Source: an uncultured Prevotella sp.
GTDB taxonomy: Bacteria; Bacteroidota; Bacteroidia; Bacteroidales; Bacteroidaceae
Direction: 5' to 3'
DNA length: 25,623 nucleotides
NCBI GenBank assembly: GCA_900319895.1
Contig: ONQK01000054.1
Span: forward strand, 1-25,623
Shown: positions 15,806 to 23,664 of the stretch, piece after piece
Position numbering within the stretch: the stretch's first letter is position 1
How the letters are laid out: each line of letters begins with the position of its first letter
Notes under the pieces: generated by a model
Told to the model about the DNA's origin: nothing
The model's input: the letters and a program-made list of their open reading frames with translations, nothing else
Databases searched by the model: none
Program-made: the position numbers and the translations under genes

Positions 15806-17221
15806 ATGAAGACAACAAAATATTTATTCGCAGGGCTTTTGATGCTCTCTGTAAGCACACAGTCTTTCGCACAAGATGCAAAAAAAGTAGACGAGCTTAC
15901 TAAAATCATCGCAGAAAACAAGAACAATCCAGCCGCGACAAAGGCTGTAGTGAAGAACTACATGAAATTGAACAAAAAAGATGCCGTCGCCGTGGCTGCG
16001 CTCGGCAAGGCTTTTTTGAACCTCGATGACATGACAAACGCCACCGAGTACGCCAACCTGGCAATCAAGGCCAACAAGCACCATGCAGCAGGCTACTTGC
16101 TGAGGGGCGACATCGCCGTAGCCAAGGACAATGGTGGAGAAGCAGCTACATGGTACCAAAACGCCATGTTGATGGCACCCAACACGCCAGAAGGCTACAT
16201 CAAGTACGCCCGCATTTACCAGAAAGTCGACGCAGAAGGTGCCGTAGCAACCCTCGAAAAACTGCGTACCATCGACCCCAATTATTTGGTTGACGCAGAG
16301 ATTGGCTACATGTACTCTAAAAACGGACAACTTCAAAAAGCAGTTGAGGCATACGACAAGGTGCGCAACATCGAAAGCATGGAAAACTACATGATTTCTG
16401 ACTACGCCTCTTCGTCAATGATTCTCGGCCAGACAGAAAAGAGCCTCAAAGTAGCCCTCGCAGGTGTCAACAAAGCGCCACGCAATGCAGGCTTCAACCG
16501 CATCGCCTTCTACGATTATACCGACTTGAAGGATTACGACAATGCACTACTTTTTGCCAATAACCTGTTCAACAACTCCGACAGCGTAAAGGTATTGCCT
16601 TCCGACTACAAATACTACGCACATGCCCTAAAAGGCGCTGGAAGACATGAAGAAGCCATCCAAAACTTCCTCAAGGTATACGAACTCGACAACAACGAGA
16701 AAGAGGCGTTGAAACTGGTTTCCGACGTCTATCGCGAGCAAAAAGACTATCCGAAAGCCCTGGAATACTACAATCAATATTTCAACGCTGTAAGTCCAAA
16801 AAGAGCCAGCGACTTCACCGCACTGGCACGCATTTACATGGACCAAGCTGAGAATGCGACAGATGACGCTGGCAAAAAAGAAGCACTGCTCAATGCAGAC
16901 AAGGTATATTCAGATTTGGCAGAAGCAATGCCCAACAATTTGGACTACGCAACTTACAACCGTGCGCATGTGTATTACATGCTCAATCCTGACATGAAAA
17001 TCGGCGCGGCAAAACCATATTACGAAAAATATGCAGAGCTGCTAGAGGCTAAAACAGAAAGAAGCAATGCCGAAAACAGCACATTGGCCGAGGCATACAA
17101 CTATTTGGCTGTTCACTACATTCAGAACAACAACGTTCAAATGGCAAAAGTGTACGCCGCAAAACTGCAAGAACTGCGTCCAGACGACGATACAGCCGCA
17201 AAGATCCTAAGCATCAAATAA
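15806..17221 (+). CDS. Periplasmic tetratricopeptide-repeat protein
   Basis: A 471-residue protein with a signal peptide (MKTTKYLFAGLLMLSV..., cleavage likely after FA at 22) and helical repeats across the rest. TPR-like units are clear: AVAALGKAFLNLDDMTNATEY-type (about 56-76), AAGYLLRGDIAVAKDNGGEA (about 93-112), PEGYIKYARIYQKVDAEGA, EIGYMYSKNGQLQKAVEAYD and LVSDVYREQKDYPKALEYYN. Such proteins act as protein-protein scaffolds; a partner in the ExbBD-TonB complex is an inference from position. It is the last gene before a strong terminator, 73 bases after the PstS-like gene with no clear -7 box between. Confidence 0.88.
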   Translation: MKTTKYLFAGLLMLSVSTQSFAQDAKKVDELTKIIAENKNNPAATKAVVKNYMKLNKKDAVAVAALGKAFLNLDDMTNATEYANLAIKANKHHAAGYLLRGDIAVAKDNGGEAATWYQNAMLMAPNTPEGYIKYARIYQKVDAEGAVATLEKLRTIDPNYLVDAEIGYMYSKNGQLQKAVEAYDKVRNIESMENYMISDYASSSMILGQTEKSLKVALAGVNKAPRNAGFNRIAFYDYTDLKDYDNALLFANNLFNNSDSVKVLPSDYKYYAHALKGAGRHEEAIQNFLKVYELDNNEKEALKLVSDVYREQKDYPKALEYYNQYFNAVSPKRASDFTALARIYMDQAENATDDAGKKEALLNADKVYSDLAEAMPNNLDYATYNRAHVYYMLNPDMKIGAAKPYYEKYAELLEAKTERSNAENSTLAEAYNYLAVHYIQNNNVQMAKVYAAKLQELRPDDDTAAKILSIK

Positions 17222-17251
17222 TGCTTGAATAAGATATTGATCGTACAATTC

Positions 17252-17297
17252 AAAGGAGAGGAAATGCCTATTCTCAGGCATTTCCTCTCCTTTTATG
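17252..17297 (+). terminator. Terminator of the exb-tonB operon
   Basis: A perfect 18-bp stem (17252-17269 with 17276-17293) with a 6-base loop and a short T-run. The A-run on the other side gives no long T-tract, so termination from the minus side would be weaker. Confidence 0.8.
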
Positions 17298-17419
17298 CAA
17301 TCACATCCTTCCCATTGTCATTCTAAACAAAAATTTCTGTTAAATACACCTGTTTTTTTGTGGGGAATATGTGTTTTTTATTCATTTTACAACAAAAAAG
17401 AACATTTATTCGACAAACA

Positions 17420-17451
17420 TTTGTTTTTTTTATTTAATTTCATTATCTTTG
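17420..17451 (+). promoter_or_regulatory. Promoter of the cytolysin-like gene
   Basis: TTTG at 17420-17423, a 20-base spacer and TATCTTTG at 17444-17451 fit the Bacteroidota promoter. The resulting leader is about 120 bases, long compared with other promoters in the window. Confidence 0.7.
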
Positions 17452-17579
17452 CAAAACATATATAACTTTTTTACATAAAAGTATATCCAAATGGCGTTTC
17501 AACGATATGATTCTCCACTCAAAATATAAAAAATAAATTAATATTAACCTGTGGGCAGACCACACAAAAAAATTACAGT

Positions 17580-19247
17580 ATGAAGTACTCAAAAGTTTTT
17601 TTCCCATGCCTCCTGCTGGTGGGATTAATCAGTTCATGTTCTCAGGATGACGTGATAGACAGCAGAGAAGAAGTCAAAGAAAACACTGAAGTTACCAATC
17701 CCGACGAGATTAAAACTTGTTTGGAAAAACTTGACTTGCCCAAAGGCGTTAGACGCGTTAGCGAAAAGAATGACCCAAACGATGGCATTCCCATTGCAGT
17801 GGGTGAAGAGGAAGTGACCCAAGAACCCGAAGAGCTGGACGGAATACCAGGCTACTGGATTACAAGCTCCAGACGCTATCGCATGTCGCAAGTCTATGAC
17901 GAGGCCATACTTTTCGACCCCACCATCGACATGCTTTATCCTGGATGTGCACTGCGGGGCAACAGCATTGCCGACGGGACATACGCCATGCTGACCGATT
18001 ATGAGCTGGGCGACATTTCGTTTTCTATCAACTTAGTACCCAATAACCCCATAGACAACGAAAAAATATCGAGAACTATTCCGAACATCCGTAAAAGTGA
18101 CTATCAAAAAGTGCTCAACGAATGGTCAGACATAGATTTCAAGGAAAATGCTGTCACAACGTTAGAGTCTATTGAACGAATCACTTCCCAAAGTGAACTC
18201 GTCACCAAGCTCGGTGCCACCGTACGCACCTCCGCCGTTGATGCGGCCATGAACTTCAACTTCAACTTCACCAAAAAGAAGAACCATATCTTGGCAAAAA
18301 TCATCCAGAAGGGATTCTCTGTCTCCACGGATGCCCCAAGAAATACACCAACCATCTTCAAAAAAGTAGACACCAAGTACCTCGAAGGCGTGCAACCGGT
18401 TTATGTGTCCAACATTAACTATGGTCGCATTCTCTACTTGTGTATTGATACAGACGAAAAAGTTGAAGACGTCAACGCTGCCCTGAATTTTGCAATTCAT
18501 CACTTGGAAGTTCCACTGGAATTATATATCAAATACATGAACATCCTGTCAAGTAGCGACATCCACATCACGATGTTAGGTGTTGGCGAAAGTGTGCAAC
18601 GTGATGTACTAAGAGGCGGTGTAGATGCCTTGCAAAGGTTCATTGAAGCACCGATGCTAATGCATCAATTGCATCCTATCAGCTTCAGTCTACGCTATGC
18701 CTCAGATAATGCGCAAGCACGCATCGTAACTTCAAATGAATTTACCATCACACAACGCAACTTTGTTCAAGATTTCTCAAAGGTGCGCCTCAACCTGCGC
18801 GTTAAAGGATTTTCAGGGAAAAATGAGGGGCCGCTTCCCAACTTAGACAAACAGTCAAAACTTTATGGTAAAATTTGGGTCGAAGCCAACGGTCTTGAGA
18901 CACAGCTTCATGAGATATTTTCAACCAGTCCATTCACATTCCCCTACCGCGGTGAAGAGAAGTTCAACCCCATTGGCAATGGCGGCTATTTTACCATTGA
19001 TCTTGAGCGCAAGCCCGGCCAGGACGTCAAGTCATTTATAGACACGCAAAAAGTAACCTTCTTTGCCGACTTATACAATGCAGGGCCTTACAACAGGTCT
19101 TACGGCAAGACCTCACTCACACACACCTTGGGGACACTCTACTCGATTTTCCAGTCGGGCGACCCTGTCTTCATCCTGGAATCAGTCAATAACACCGTAA
19201 AAATCAAGACGTACATTGAGATTCAAGATATGAGTCTATATAGATAA
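17580..19247 (+). CDS. Thiol-activated (cholesterol-dependent) cytolysin-like surface lipoprotein
   Basis: A 555-residue lipoprotein with a core resembling cholesterol-dependent cytolysins (CDCs). The signal peptide ends in a lipobox with C20 (LISSC), and the next residues SQDD resemble the acidic export signal that sends Bacteroidota lipoproteins to the cell surface. An acidic linker follows (about 21-100). The core (about 105-395) lines up by eye with pneumolysin: DMLYPGCAL (118-125) with its LYPGALL; VLNEWSD (178-184) with LLAKWHQ; a TMH1-like stretch at 220-253; VYVSNINYGRILYL (274-287) with VYISSVAYGRQVYL; and ITMLGVGES (330-338) with the AVILGGD region. The C-terminal domain (about 396-555) has no undecapeptide (ECTGLAWEWWR), so cholesterol binding is not expected. 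CDC-like pore formers are known in Bacteroidota such as Elizabethkingia. Target and partner are unknown; no adjacent partner is seen. Confidence 0.82.
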   Translation: MKYSKVFFPCLLLVGLISSCSQDDVIDSREEVKENTEVTNPDEIKTCLEKLDLPKGVRRVSEKNDPNDGIPIAVGEEEVTQEPEELDGIPGYWITSSRRYRMSQVYDEAILFDPTIDMLYPGCALRGNSIADGTYAMLTDYELGDISFSINLVPNNPIDNEKISRTIPNIRKSDYQKVLNEWSDIDFKENAVTTLESIERITSQSELVTKLGATVRTSAVDAAMNFNFNFTKKKNHILAKIIQKGFSVSTDAPRNTPTIFKKVDTKYLEGVQPVYVSNINYGRILYLCIDTDEKVEDVNAALNFAIHHLEVPLELYIKYMNILSSSDIHITMLGVGESVQRDVLRGGVDALQRFIEAPMLMHQLHPISFSLRYASDNAQARIVTSNEFTITQRNFVQDFSKVRLNLRVKGFSGKNEGPLPNLDKQSKLYGKIWVEANGLETQLHEIFSTSPFTFPYRGEEKFNPIGNGGYFTIDLERKPGQDVKSFIDTQKVTFFADLYNAGPYNRSYGKTSLTHTLGTLYSIFQSGDPVFILESVNNTVKIKTYIEIQDMSLYR

Positions 19248-19270
19248 CATTCATAATCATATCTTACGAC

Positions 19271-19307
19271 TATCGCCATCGATGTTGAATCGATGGCGAT
19301 ATTTTTT
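19271..19307 (+). terminator. Terminator of the cytolysin-like gene
   Basis: A perfect 13-bp stem TATCGCCATCGAT/ATCGATGGCGATA with loop GTTGA, followed by six T residues, 24 bases after the stop codon. Confidence 0.9.
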
Positions 19308-19365
19308 GGCACAAAAGGCTAAAGCATACTTTTGCATAAAAGACGATGCCTACCCAAAGAGCGGC

Positions 19366-19401
19366 AAAAAAACAGCGGCCGCCCCTGAAAAGGGCAACCG
19401 C
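19366..19401 (-). terminator. Terminator of the ferredoxin gene
   Basis: On the minus strand GCGGTTGCCC pairs with GGGCGGCCGC (10 bp with two G-T pairs), followed by TG and seven T residues. It lies 30 bases beyond the ferredoxin stop and is convergent with the terminator at 19271. Confidence 0.8.
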
Positions 19402-19430
19402 CATATCGTTTTAACCAAAAATACTCTCAA

Positions 19431-19598
19431 TTAAGGAAGATTGATTGCCTCTGACGGGCAAACGTCTGCACATGTGCCGCATTCTGTGCACATATCCGGA
19501 TTAATCGAATACTTTTCGCCCTCAGAAATTGCTCCAACAGGACATTCATCAATACATGTACCGCATGCGATACAATCGTCACTAATTACATAAGCCAT
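19431..19598 (-). CDS. 4Fe-4S ferredoxin with two clusters (55 residues)
   Basis: A complete small gene encoding a clostridial-type 2[4Fe-4S] ferredoxin, a cytoplasmic low-potential electron carrier of anaerobic metabolism. Both cluster motifs are intact: CIACGTCIDECP (residues 9-20) and CTECGTCADVCP (37-48), each with CxxCxxC...CP spacing. The sequence starts MAYVISDD and ends AINLP, the normal family size. It is a single-gene unit with its own promoter and terminator, divergent from the PorT-like gene. Confidence 0.95.
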   Translation of the reverse strand: MAYVISDDCIACGTCIDECPVGAISEGEKYSINPDMCTECGTCADVCPSEAINLP

Positions 19599-19668
19599 AA
19601 TAAATTAATTTAAGTTGATAAATATTCTAAATTTTCTTCGGCAGACAAGCTACCTAATTTTATTGATG

Positions 19669-19702
19669 CAAAGATATACAATATTTTCCAGATACCTACA
19701 AA
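19669..19702 (-). promoter_or_regulatory. Promoter of the ferredoxin gene
   Basis: On the minus strand TTTG (19702-19699), a 22-base spacer and TATCTTTG (19676-19669) fit the Bacteroidota consensus, with a leader of about 65 bases. Confidence 0.65.
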
Positions 19703-19787
19703 TGATGAAACTTTTTTCACTTATTTATACATTTTTGAAATTAAGGACAAGGCAATAAGACCGTTTTTTTTTCGTTATAATATTGAT

Positions 19788-20534
19788 ATGAAGCGATTTT
19801 TTTATATAATCACACTCCTGACAACACTCACGACAAACGCTCTTGCGCAAGAACGAAGGGTGCAAAACAGACCTTACACCGACTTAAGGAAGTTTCACTT
19901 CGGCGTACTAGTGGGTACCCATTTGCAAGACATCGAATTCGAGAACATCGGCTCGCAAGTGGTTACTTTTGAAAATGGAAGTACCTCGGAAACGCTTATC
20001 ACTTGCGACCAAGACCGATGGGACGGAGGCTTCAACGTCGGCGTACTCGGTGAATTGAGGCTGAACAGCAATTTCGCCTTCCGAGTTGCTCCCGCCATGT
20101 ATTTCGGGGCAAGACACCTTACTTTCCGCAATTTAAGAAACATTGAGGCGGGCATCGAGCCCAAAGAGCAGCGGCAAGACCTCAAGACTGCATACATTTC
20201 GGCGGCATGCGACATCATCTTCGCCGCCCAGCGCTTCAATAACCACAGGCCATACATCATGGCGGGCATCAACCCAATGATCAATCTCTCCGGCAAAGAC
20301 GACGACTTCATCAAGCTCAAACGCTATGACATTTTCCTGGAAATCGGTGCAGGGTGCGATTTCTATCTACCCTACTTCAAATTAAGGCCAGAGCTGAAAT
20401 TCCTCTATGGATTGACCAATACGCTGGACCAGACACACGCCAGCTCGTTGAGAGACAAGAATAAACTACCCTACACGCAATCCGTCAGCCAGGCACACAG
20501 CAAGATGGTGGTACTCACTTTCCACTTTGAGTAA
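19788..20534 (+). CDS. porT: PorT-like outer-membrane beta-barrel protein (type IX secretion)
   Basis: A 248-residue protein with a signal peptide (cleavage likely after ALA at 20) and amphipathic strands of a small outer-membrane barrel, ending in the aromatic VVLTFHFE typical of barrel C-termini. It resembles PorT, which is needed for type IX secretion in Porphyromonas: RPYTDLRKFHFGVLVGTHLQDIEF begins the barrel, followed by GGFNVGVLGELRLN, VAPAMYFGARHLTFR, RPYIMAGINPMINL and EIGAGCDFYLPYFKLRPELKF. Length is as expected for PorT. If correct, the organism probably has T9SS. A general porT-family barrel of unknown role is the alternative. No clear -7 box is seen upstream. Confidence 0.8.
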   Translation: MKRFFYIITLLTTLTTNALAQERRVQNRPYTDLRKFHFGVLVGTHLQDIEFENIGSQVVTFENGSTSETLITCDQDRWDGGFNVGVLGELRLNSNFAFRVAPAMYFGARHLTFRNLRNIEAGIEPKEQRQDLKTAYISAACDIIFAAQRFNNHRPYIMAGINPMINLSGKDDDFIKLKRYDIFLEIGAGCDFYLPYFKLRPELKFLYGLTNTLDQTHASSLRDKNKLPYTQSVSQAHSKMVVLTFHFE

Positions 20535-20642
20535 GTCCAAGCGGCCAGGTAATCGCATTATTTTACAGCCATTGAAGGCGAATGACTTAGAGGAAAACGG
20601 AAGTTCTTTGCAAAATCAGCCATATTTTCGGCGATTTTTATG

Positions 20643-20650
20643 TATCTTTG
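20643..20650 (+). promoter_or_regulatory. -7 box of the U32-family gene
   Basis: TATCTTTG matches TAnnTTTG. It overlaps an upstream in-frame ATG at 20640, so translation must start downstream, at 20679, which decides the start codon of the gene. Confidence 0.65.
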
Positions 20651-20678
20651 TCATTCAAATGACAGAAAAAGAGGGAAA

Positions 20679-22562
20679 ATGAGCATAAACAGGCGGTATT
20701 TGGAGCTACTTGCGCCTGCTAAAAACGTACAGGCTGGCAAAATTGCCATCGACTGCGGTGCCGACGCAGTGTACATCGGCGCGCCGCAGTTCGGTGCCCG
20801 CCAGGCGGCAGGCAACACGCTTGGAGACATCCATGAACTATGCACCTATGCCCATCGTTTCGGCGCACGGGTATATGTAACAGTCAACACGCTTGTTTAC
20901 GATGAAGAGATGCAGGCACTCGACCAGTTGCTCAACGGCTTGGCGGCAGCTGAAACCGATGCTGTTTTGGTACAAGACATGGCCGTACTGGAGAGATTAA
21001 GGCATTTTCCGCAAATAGAGGCACACGCTTCGACCCAAGCCGACTGCCGGACGGCAGAAAAGGCAGCATGGCTGCATGCTCAAGGCTTTCAACGTGTAGT
21101 ACTTGCCCGGGAGTTATGCCTGGATGAAATCCGGCAAATAGCGAAATCCGTTCCTTGCGTCGAATTGGAAGCCTTCGTGCACGGTGCCTTATGCGTTAGC
21201 TACTCCGGACAATGTTATGCCTCACAATACTGCTTTCAGCGGAGTGCCAACCGAGGAGAATGTGCGCAGTTCTGCCGCATGAAATTTGACCTTTTGGATG
21301 CCAACGGCACAGAAATTGTACATCAGCGCCATTTGCTCTCCTTGCGCGACATGTGCCGCGTGGACGACATCGAGGCCTTGGCGGCGGCCGGCGTCACCTC
21401 GTTTAAGATCGAAGGAAGGCTCAAAGACGAGACGTATGTGGCAAACACCGTGGCTGTTTATCGCCAAAAAATCGACCAATTGATCGCACAAAACCCAGCA
21501 CAATATGCCCGTGCGTCAATTGGAAAGAGTAAATATGCCTTTAAACCCGACCTGCAAAAGATTTTCAATCGTGGCTATACCGATTATTTCATGCATAGGA
21601 GGACAAACGACATCCACTCGTTTTACACGCCCAAAGCAATCGGGGAAAAAGTCGGTGTAGTCAAGGAAATCCATAAAGAGATGCTCATCGTAGCGGGGAC
21701 AACAGCCTTTACCAACGGCGACGGGCTCTGTTTTTTCAATCCACAACGCGAATTAGAAGGATTTCGAGTCAACCGGGCAGACAAAAATCGGCTCTATCCA
21801 CACCACATGCCCGAAAATTTGAAAGTCGGCACGCCGCTATTTCGCAATGCGCATGCACAAAAAGACGGAAAAATCAATGCACAGTCTGCACAAAGGAGGA
21901 TTGCAATCGACATGCTGCTCGACATTTCCGGAAATGAGTTGCAACTAACCATGAAATTGGCGGAAACGGCGATTAGCACGACGGGGACGATGCCTATTGA
22001 CGGCCAGAAAGCCCGCATTCCGCAGCACGACAACATGGTTGCACAGCTAAAGCGCTTGGGAGACACAGAATTTGCGGCAAACTCCATTCAAATTTCCGAC
22101 CGTGCACAAGAACTTTTTGTGCCATCAAGCCAACTAGGCGAATTGCGACGCATCACCGCGACAAGACTTCGAGACGCCCTGCGGCAACATTGGAAAGAGC
22201 AAAGGCGGAAACCGACTCCTCAAACAGACAAAGACATACCACCGGCACAGGCAAACCCCAAGATATACGGCCAATACACCTACTTATATAATATCGCCAA
22301 CCAGGACGCCGCCCGATTTTATCGGCGACAGGGGCTGTCAACATTCCAGCCTGCTTTTGAACGACAGCCAGCCCCCAAAAAGCCTGTCCTATTGATGCAA
22401 TGCCGCCACTGCCTACGTTATAGCCTCGGCTTTTGCAAAAAAAACGGCGGCAAGCATCCCACTTGGCAAGAGCCGCTATCGTTGCGGCTGGGCGACGGCA
22501 GGCTTTTTCAACTGCAATTTGACTGTCGACAGTGTCAAATGAATATTTTCTCAAGTTTTTAG
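20679..22562 (+). CDS. Peptidase U32-family protein (RlhA/TrhP-like RNA hydroxylation family)
   Basis: A 627-residue protein of the U32 family, annotated as collagenase or peptidase; better studied members (E. coli RlhA, TrhP) hydroxylate RNA bases. I start at 20679 (MSINRRYLELLAPAKN) because the -7 box lies over the earlier ATG. The N-terminal half keeps the family core: ELLAPAKNVQAGKIAIDCGADAVYIG, VYVTVNTLVYDEEM, AHASTQADCRT, the cysteine-rich CVSYSGQCYASQYCFQRS and GECAQFCRMKFDL, and SFKIEGRLKD. These cysteines could hold an Fe-S cluster. The C-terminus has a further Cys pattern, CRHCLRYSLGFC (about 576-587) and FDCRQCQMNIF at the end. The long C-terminal extension is usual in Bacteroidota members. 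The next gene begins 3 bases after its stop. Confidence 0.87.
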   Translation: MSINRRYLELLAPAKNVQAGKIAIDCGADAVYIGAPQFGARQAAGNTLGDIHELCTYAHRFGARVYVTVNTLVYDEEMQALDQLLNGLAAAETDAVLVQDMAVLERLRHFPQIEAHASTQADCRTAEKAAWLHAQGFQRVVLARELCLDEIRQIAKSVPCVELEAFVHGALCVSYSGQCYASQYCFQRSANRGECAQFCRMKFDLLDANGTEIVHQRHLLSLRDMCRVDDIEALAAAGVTSFKIEGRLKDETYVANTVAVYRQKIDQLIAQNPAQYARASIGKSKYAFKPDLQKIFNRGYTDYFMHRRTNDIHSFYTPKAIGEKVGVVKEIHKEMLIVAGTTAFTNGDGLCFFNPQRELEGFRVNRADKNRLYPHHMPENLKVGTPLFRNAHAQKDGKINAQSAQRRIAIDMLLDISGNELQLTMKLAETAISTTGTMPIDGQKARIPQHDNMVAQLKRLGDTEFAANSIQISDRAQELFVPSSQLGELRRITATRLRDALRQHWKEQRRKPTPQTDKDIPPAQANPKIYGQYTYLYNIANQDAARFYRRQGLSTFQPAFERQPAPKKPVLLMQCRHCLRYSLGFCKKNGGKHPTWQEPLSLRLGDGRLFQLQFDCRQCQMNIFSSF

Positions 22563-22565
22563 CCC

Positions 22566-23564
22566 ATGAATGCACCACAAAGACACTCTATCCGTTTGCT
22601 TTCCTGTATAGCCCTGCTGTTGGCATTATTCAACAGCAGTTGCGGACGCAATGTACATCATCCGCAAGACTTAACCACCGCCGAGCTCGACTCTACAACA
22701 TTTTTGGCGACACATCACTATGCCCAAAACTTCAACTTCGTAGTAAAAAGCGACTCTTTCCCCCTGTTCATCCAACAACCAGAAGAAGTACTCAGCAATC
22801 TGCCCACCGACTCGTTTTATGTACACAAGAATGACTTTTTGGTGGTGGCAGACATCCGAATCATGCCCATCGACACGAAAGACTCGGTATGGATTCAAGT
22901 AGCGCTCAACCAGAGTTCATTTGGTTGGACACACGAGAGCGAGCTGCTGCCCCATGTGGTACCCGACGACCCTATCTCACAGTTCATTTCAATATTTTCA
23001 GATGTCCACCTGCTCATTTTCCTAGGCATTTTCTGTCTCTTAGCAGTTGCCCTTCTAGTGCGCAAACTGCTACGTCGACACGCGTGGATGGTGTTCTACA
23101 ACGACATCGACAGCATCTATCCTGCCCTGCTTACACTCCTCGTTGCCTTTGCTGCAACTTGGTACGTCAGCATCCAACATTTTTCACCTGAGACTTGGCG
23201 CCATTTTTATTTTCAGCCCACCCTGAATCCTTTCCGCGTGCCATTGCTGCTATCGATTTTCCTGAGCACGATGTGGCTGATACTCATTGTTACAATTGCA
23301 GCCATAGATGATATACTGCATCAGTTGAGCCTAAGCGACTCCATCCTTTACCTGTGTGCTTTGGCGGGTGCCTGCACCGTCAACTACATCGTTTTCAGCC
23401 TCGTCACTTTCTACTATATCGGCTATTTGCTGCTTCTACTATATGCCATCTTCGTACTGTGGTGGTGCTTTCATCATAAACGTGCCAAATTCATCTGCGG
23501 AAACTGCGGTGCTGCCCTCCACCACAAAGGGCGATGCCCGCATTGCTCTGTCATCAACCAGTAG
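22566..23564 (+). CDS. Membrane protein with SH3-like N-domain and C-terminal zinc ribbon
   Basis: A 332-residue protein I cannot assign to a named family. It begins with a signal or anchor helix (about 10-25) followed by C26; NSSC is a poor lipobox, so lipidation is doubtful. An extracytoplasmic region (about 50-130) ends with VWIQVALNQSSFGWTHESEL, which resembles a bacterial SH3 domain. Five membrane helices follow (about 147-168, 183-202, 224-246, 258-278, 281-301), and the C-terminus has a zinc ribbon with C311, C314, C324 and C327 (CGNCG and CPHC). The arrangement implies an outside sensor or binding domain joined to a cytoplasmic metal-binding tail. It follows the U32-family gene by 3 bases and is probably co-transcribed. 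Confidence 0.8.
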   Translation: MNAPQRHSIRLLSCIALLLALFNSSCGRNVHHPQDLTTAELDSTTFLATHHYAQNFNFVVKSDSFPLFIQQPEEVLSNLPTDSFYVHKNDFLVVADIRIMPIDTKDSVWIQVALNQSSFGWTHESELLPHVVPDDPISQFISIFSDVHLLIFLGIFCLLAVALLVRKLLRRHAWMVFYNDIDSIYPALLTLLVAFAATWYVSIQHFSPETWRHFYFQPTLNPFRVPLLLSIFLSTMWLILIVTIAAIDDILHQLSLSDSILYLCALAGACTVNYIVFSLVTFYYIGYLLLLLYAIFVLWWCFHHKRAKFICGNCGAALHHKGRCPHCSVINQ

Positions 23565-23605
23565 ATCACGCCCCATTTTACGTTCAAAATCCATATAAAT
23601 GAGGA

Positions 23606-23636
23606 TTGGTCAGCCCATTTTTTCGTTTTATCTTTG
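23606..23636 (+). promoter_or_regulatory. Promoter of hemG
   Basis: TTG at 23606-23608, a 20-base spacer and TATCTTTG at 23629-23636 fit the consensus. The leader to the GTG start is about 22-28 bases. Confidence 0.6.
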
Positions 23637-23664
23637 CAACGTTTTAGATAAAGTGTGAAAAATA

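Larger units (their letters stand above)
17222..17579. other. Intergenic region: operon terminator, AT-rich spacer, promoter and leader of the cytolysin-like gene
   Basis: It holds the terminator of the exb-tonB operon (17252-17297), an AT-rich stretch with no recognised feature (about 17300-17415), a promoter (17420-17451) and a leader of about 120 bases. The leader contains a 12-codon open frame (17491-17529) and a small hairpin TGTGG-gcaga-CCACA (17550-17564) just before the start codon. Nothing else is seen. Confidence 0.6.

Noticed and set aside
17580..19247. MACPF/perforin domain instead of CDC-like
   Set aside because: Bacteroidota also have MACPF lipoproteins, but no MACPF signature (Y/W-G-T-H-F/Y-x6-G-G) is seen, while several CDC segments line up in order.
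20640..20678. Earlier ATG for the U32-family gene
   Set aside because: A -7 promoter box lies at 20643-20650, so the earlier ATG would be upstream of the transcript; the family N-terminus also begins at 20679.
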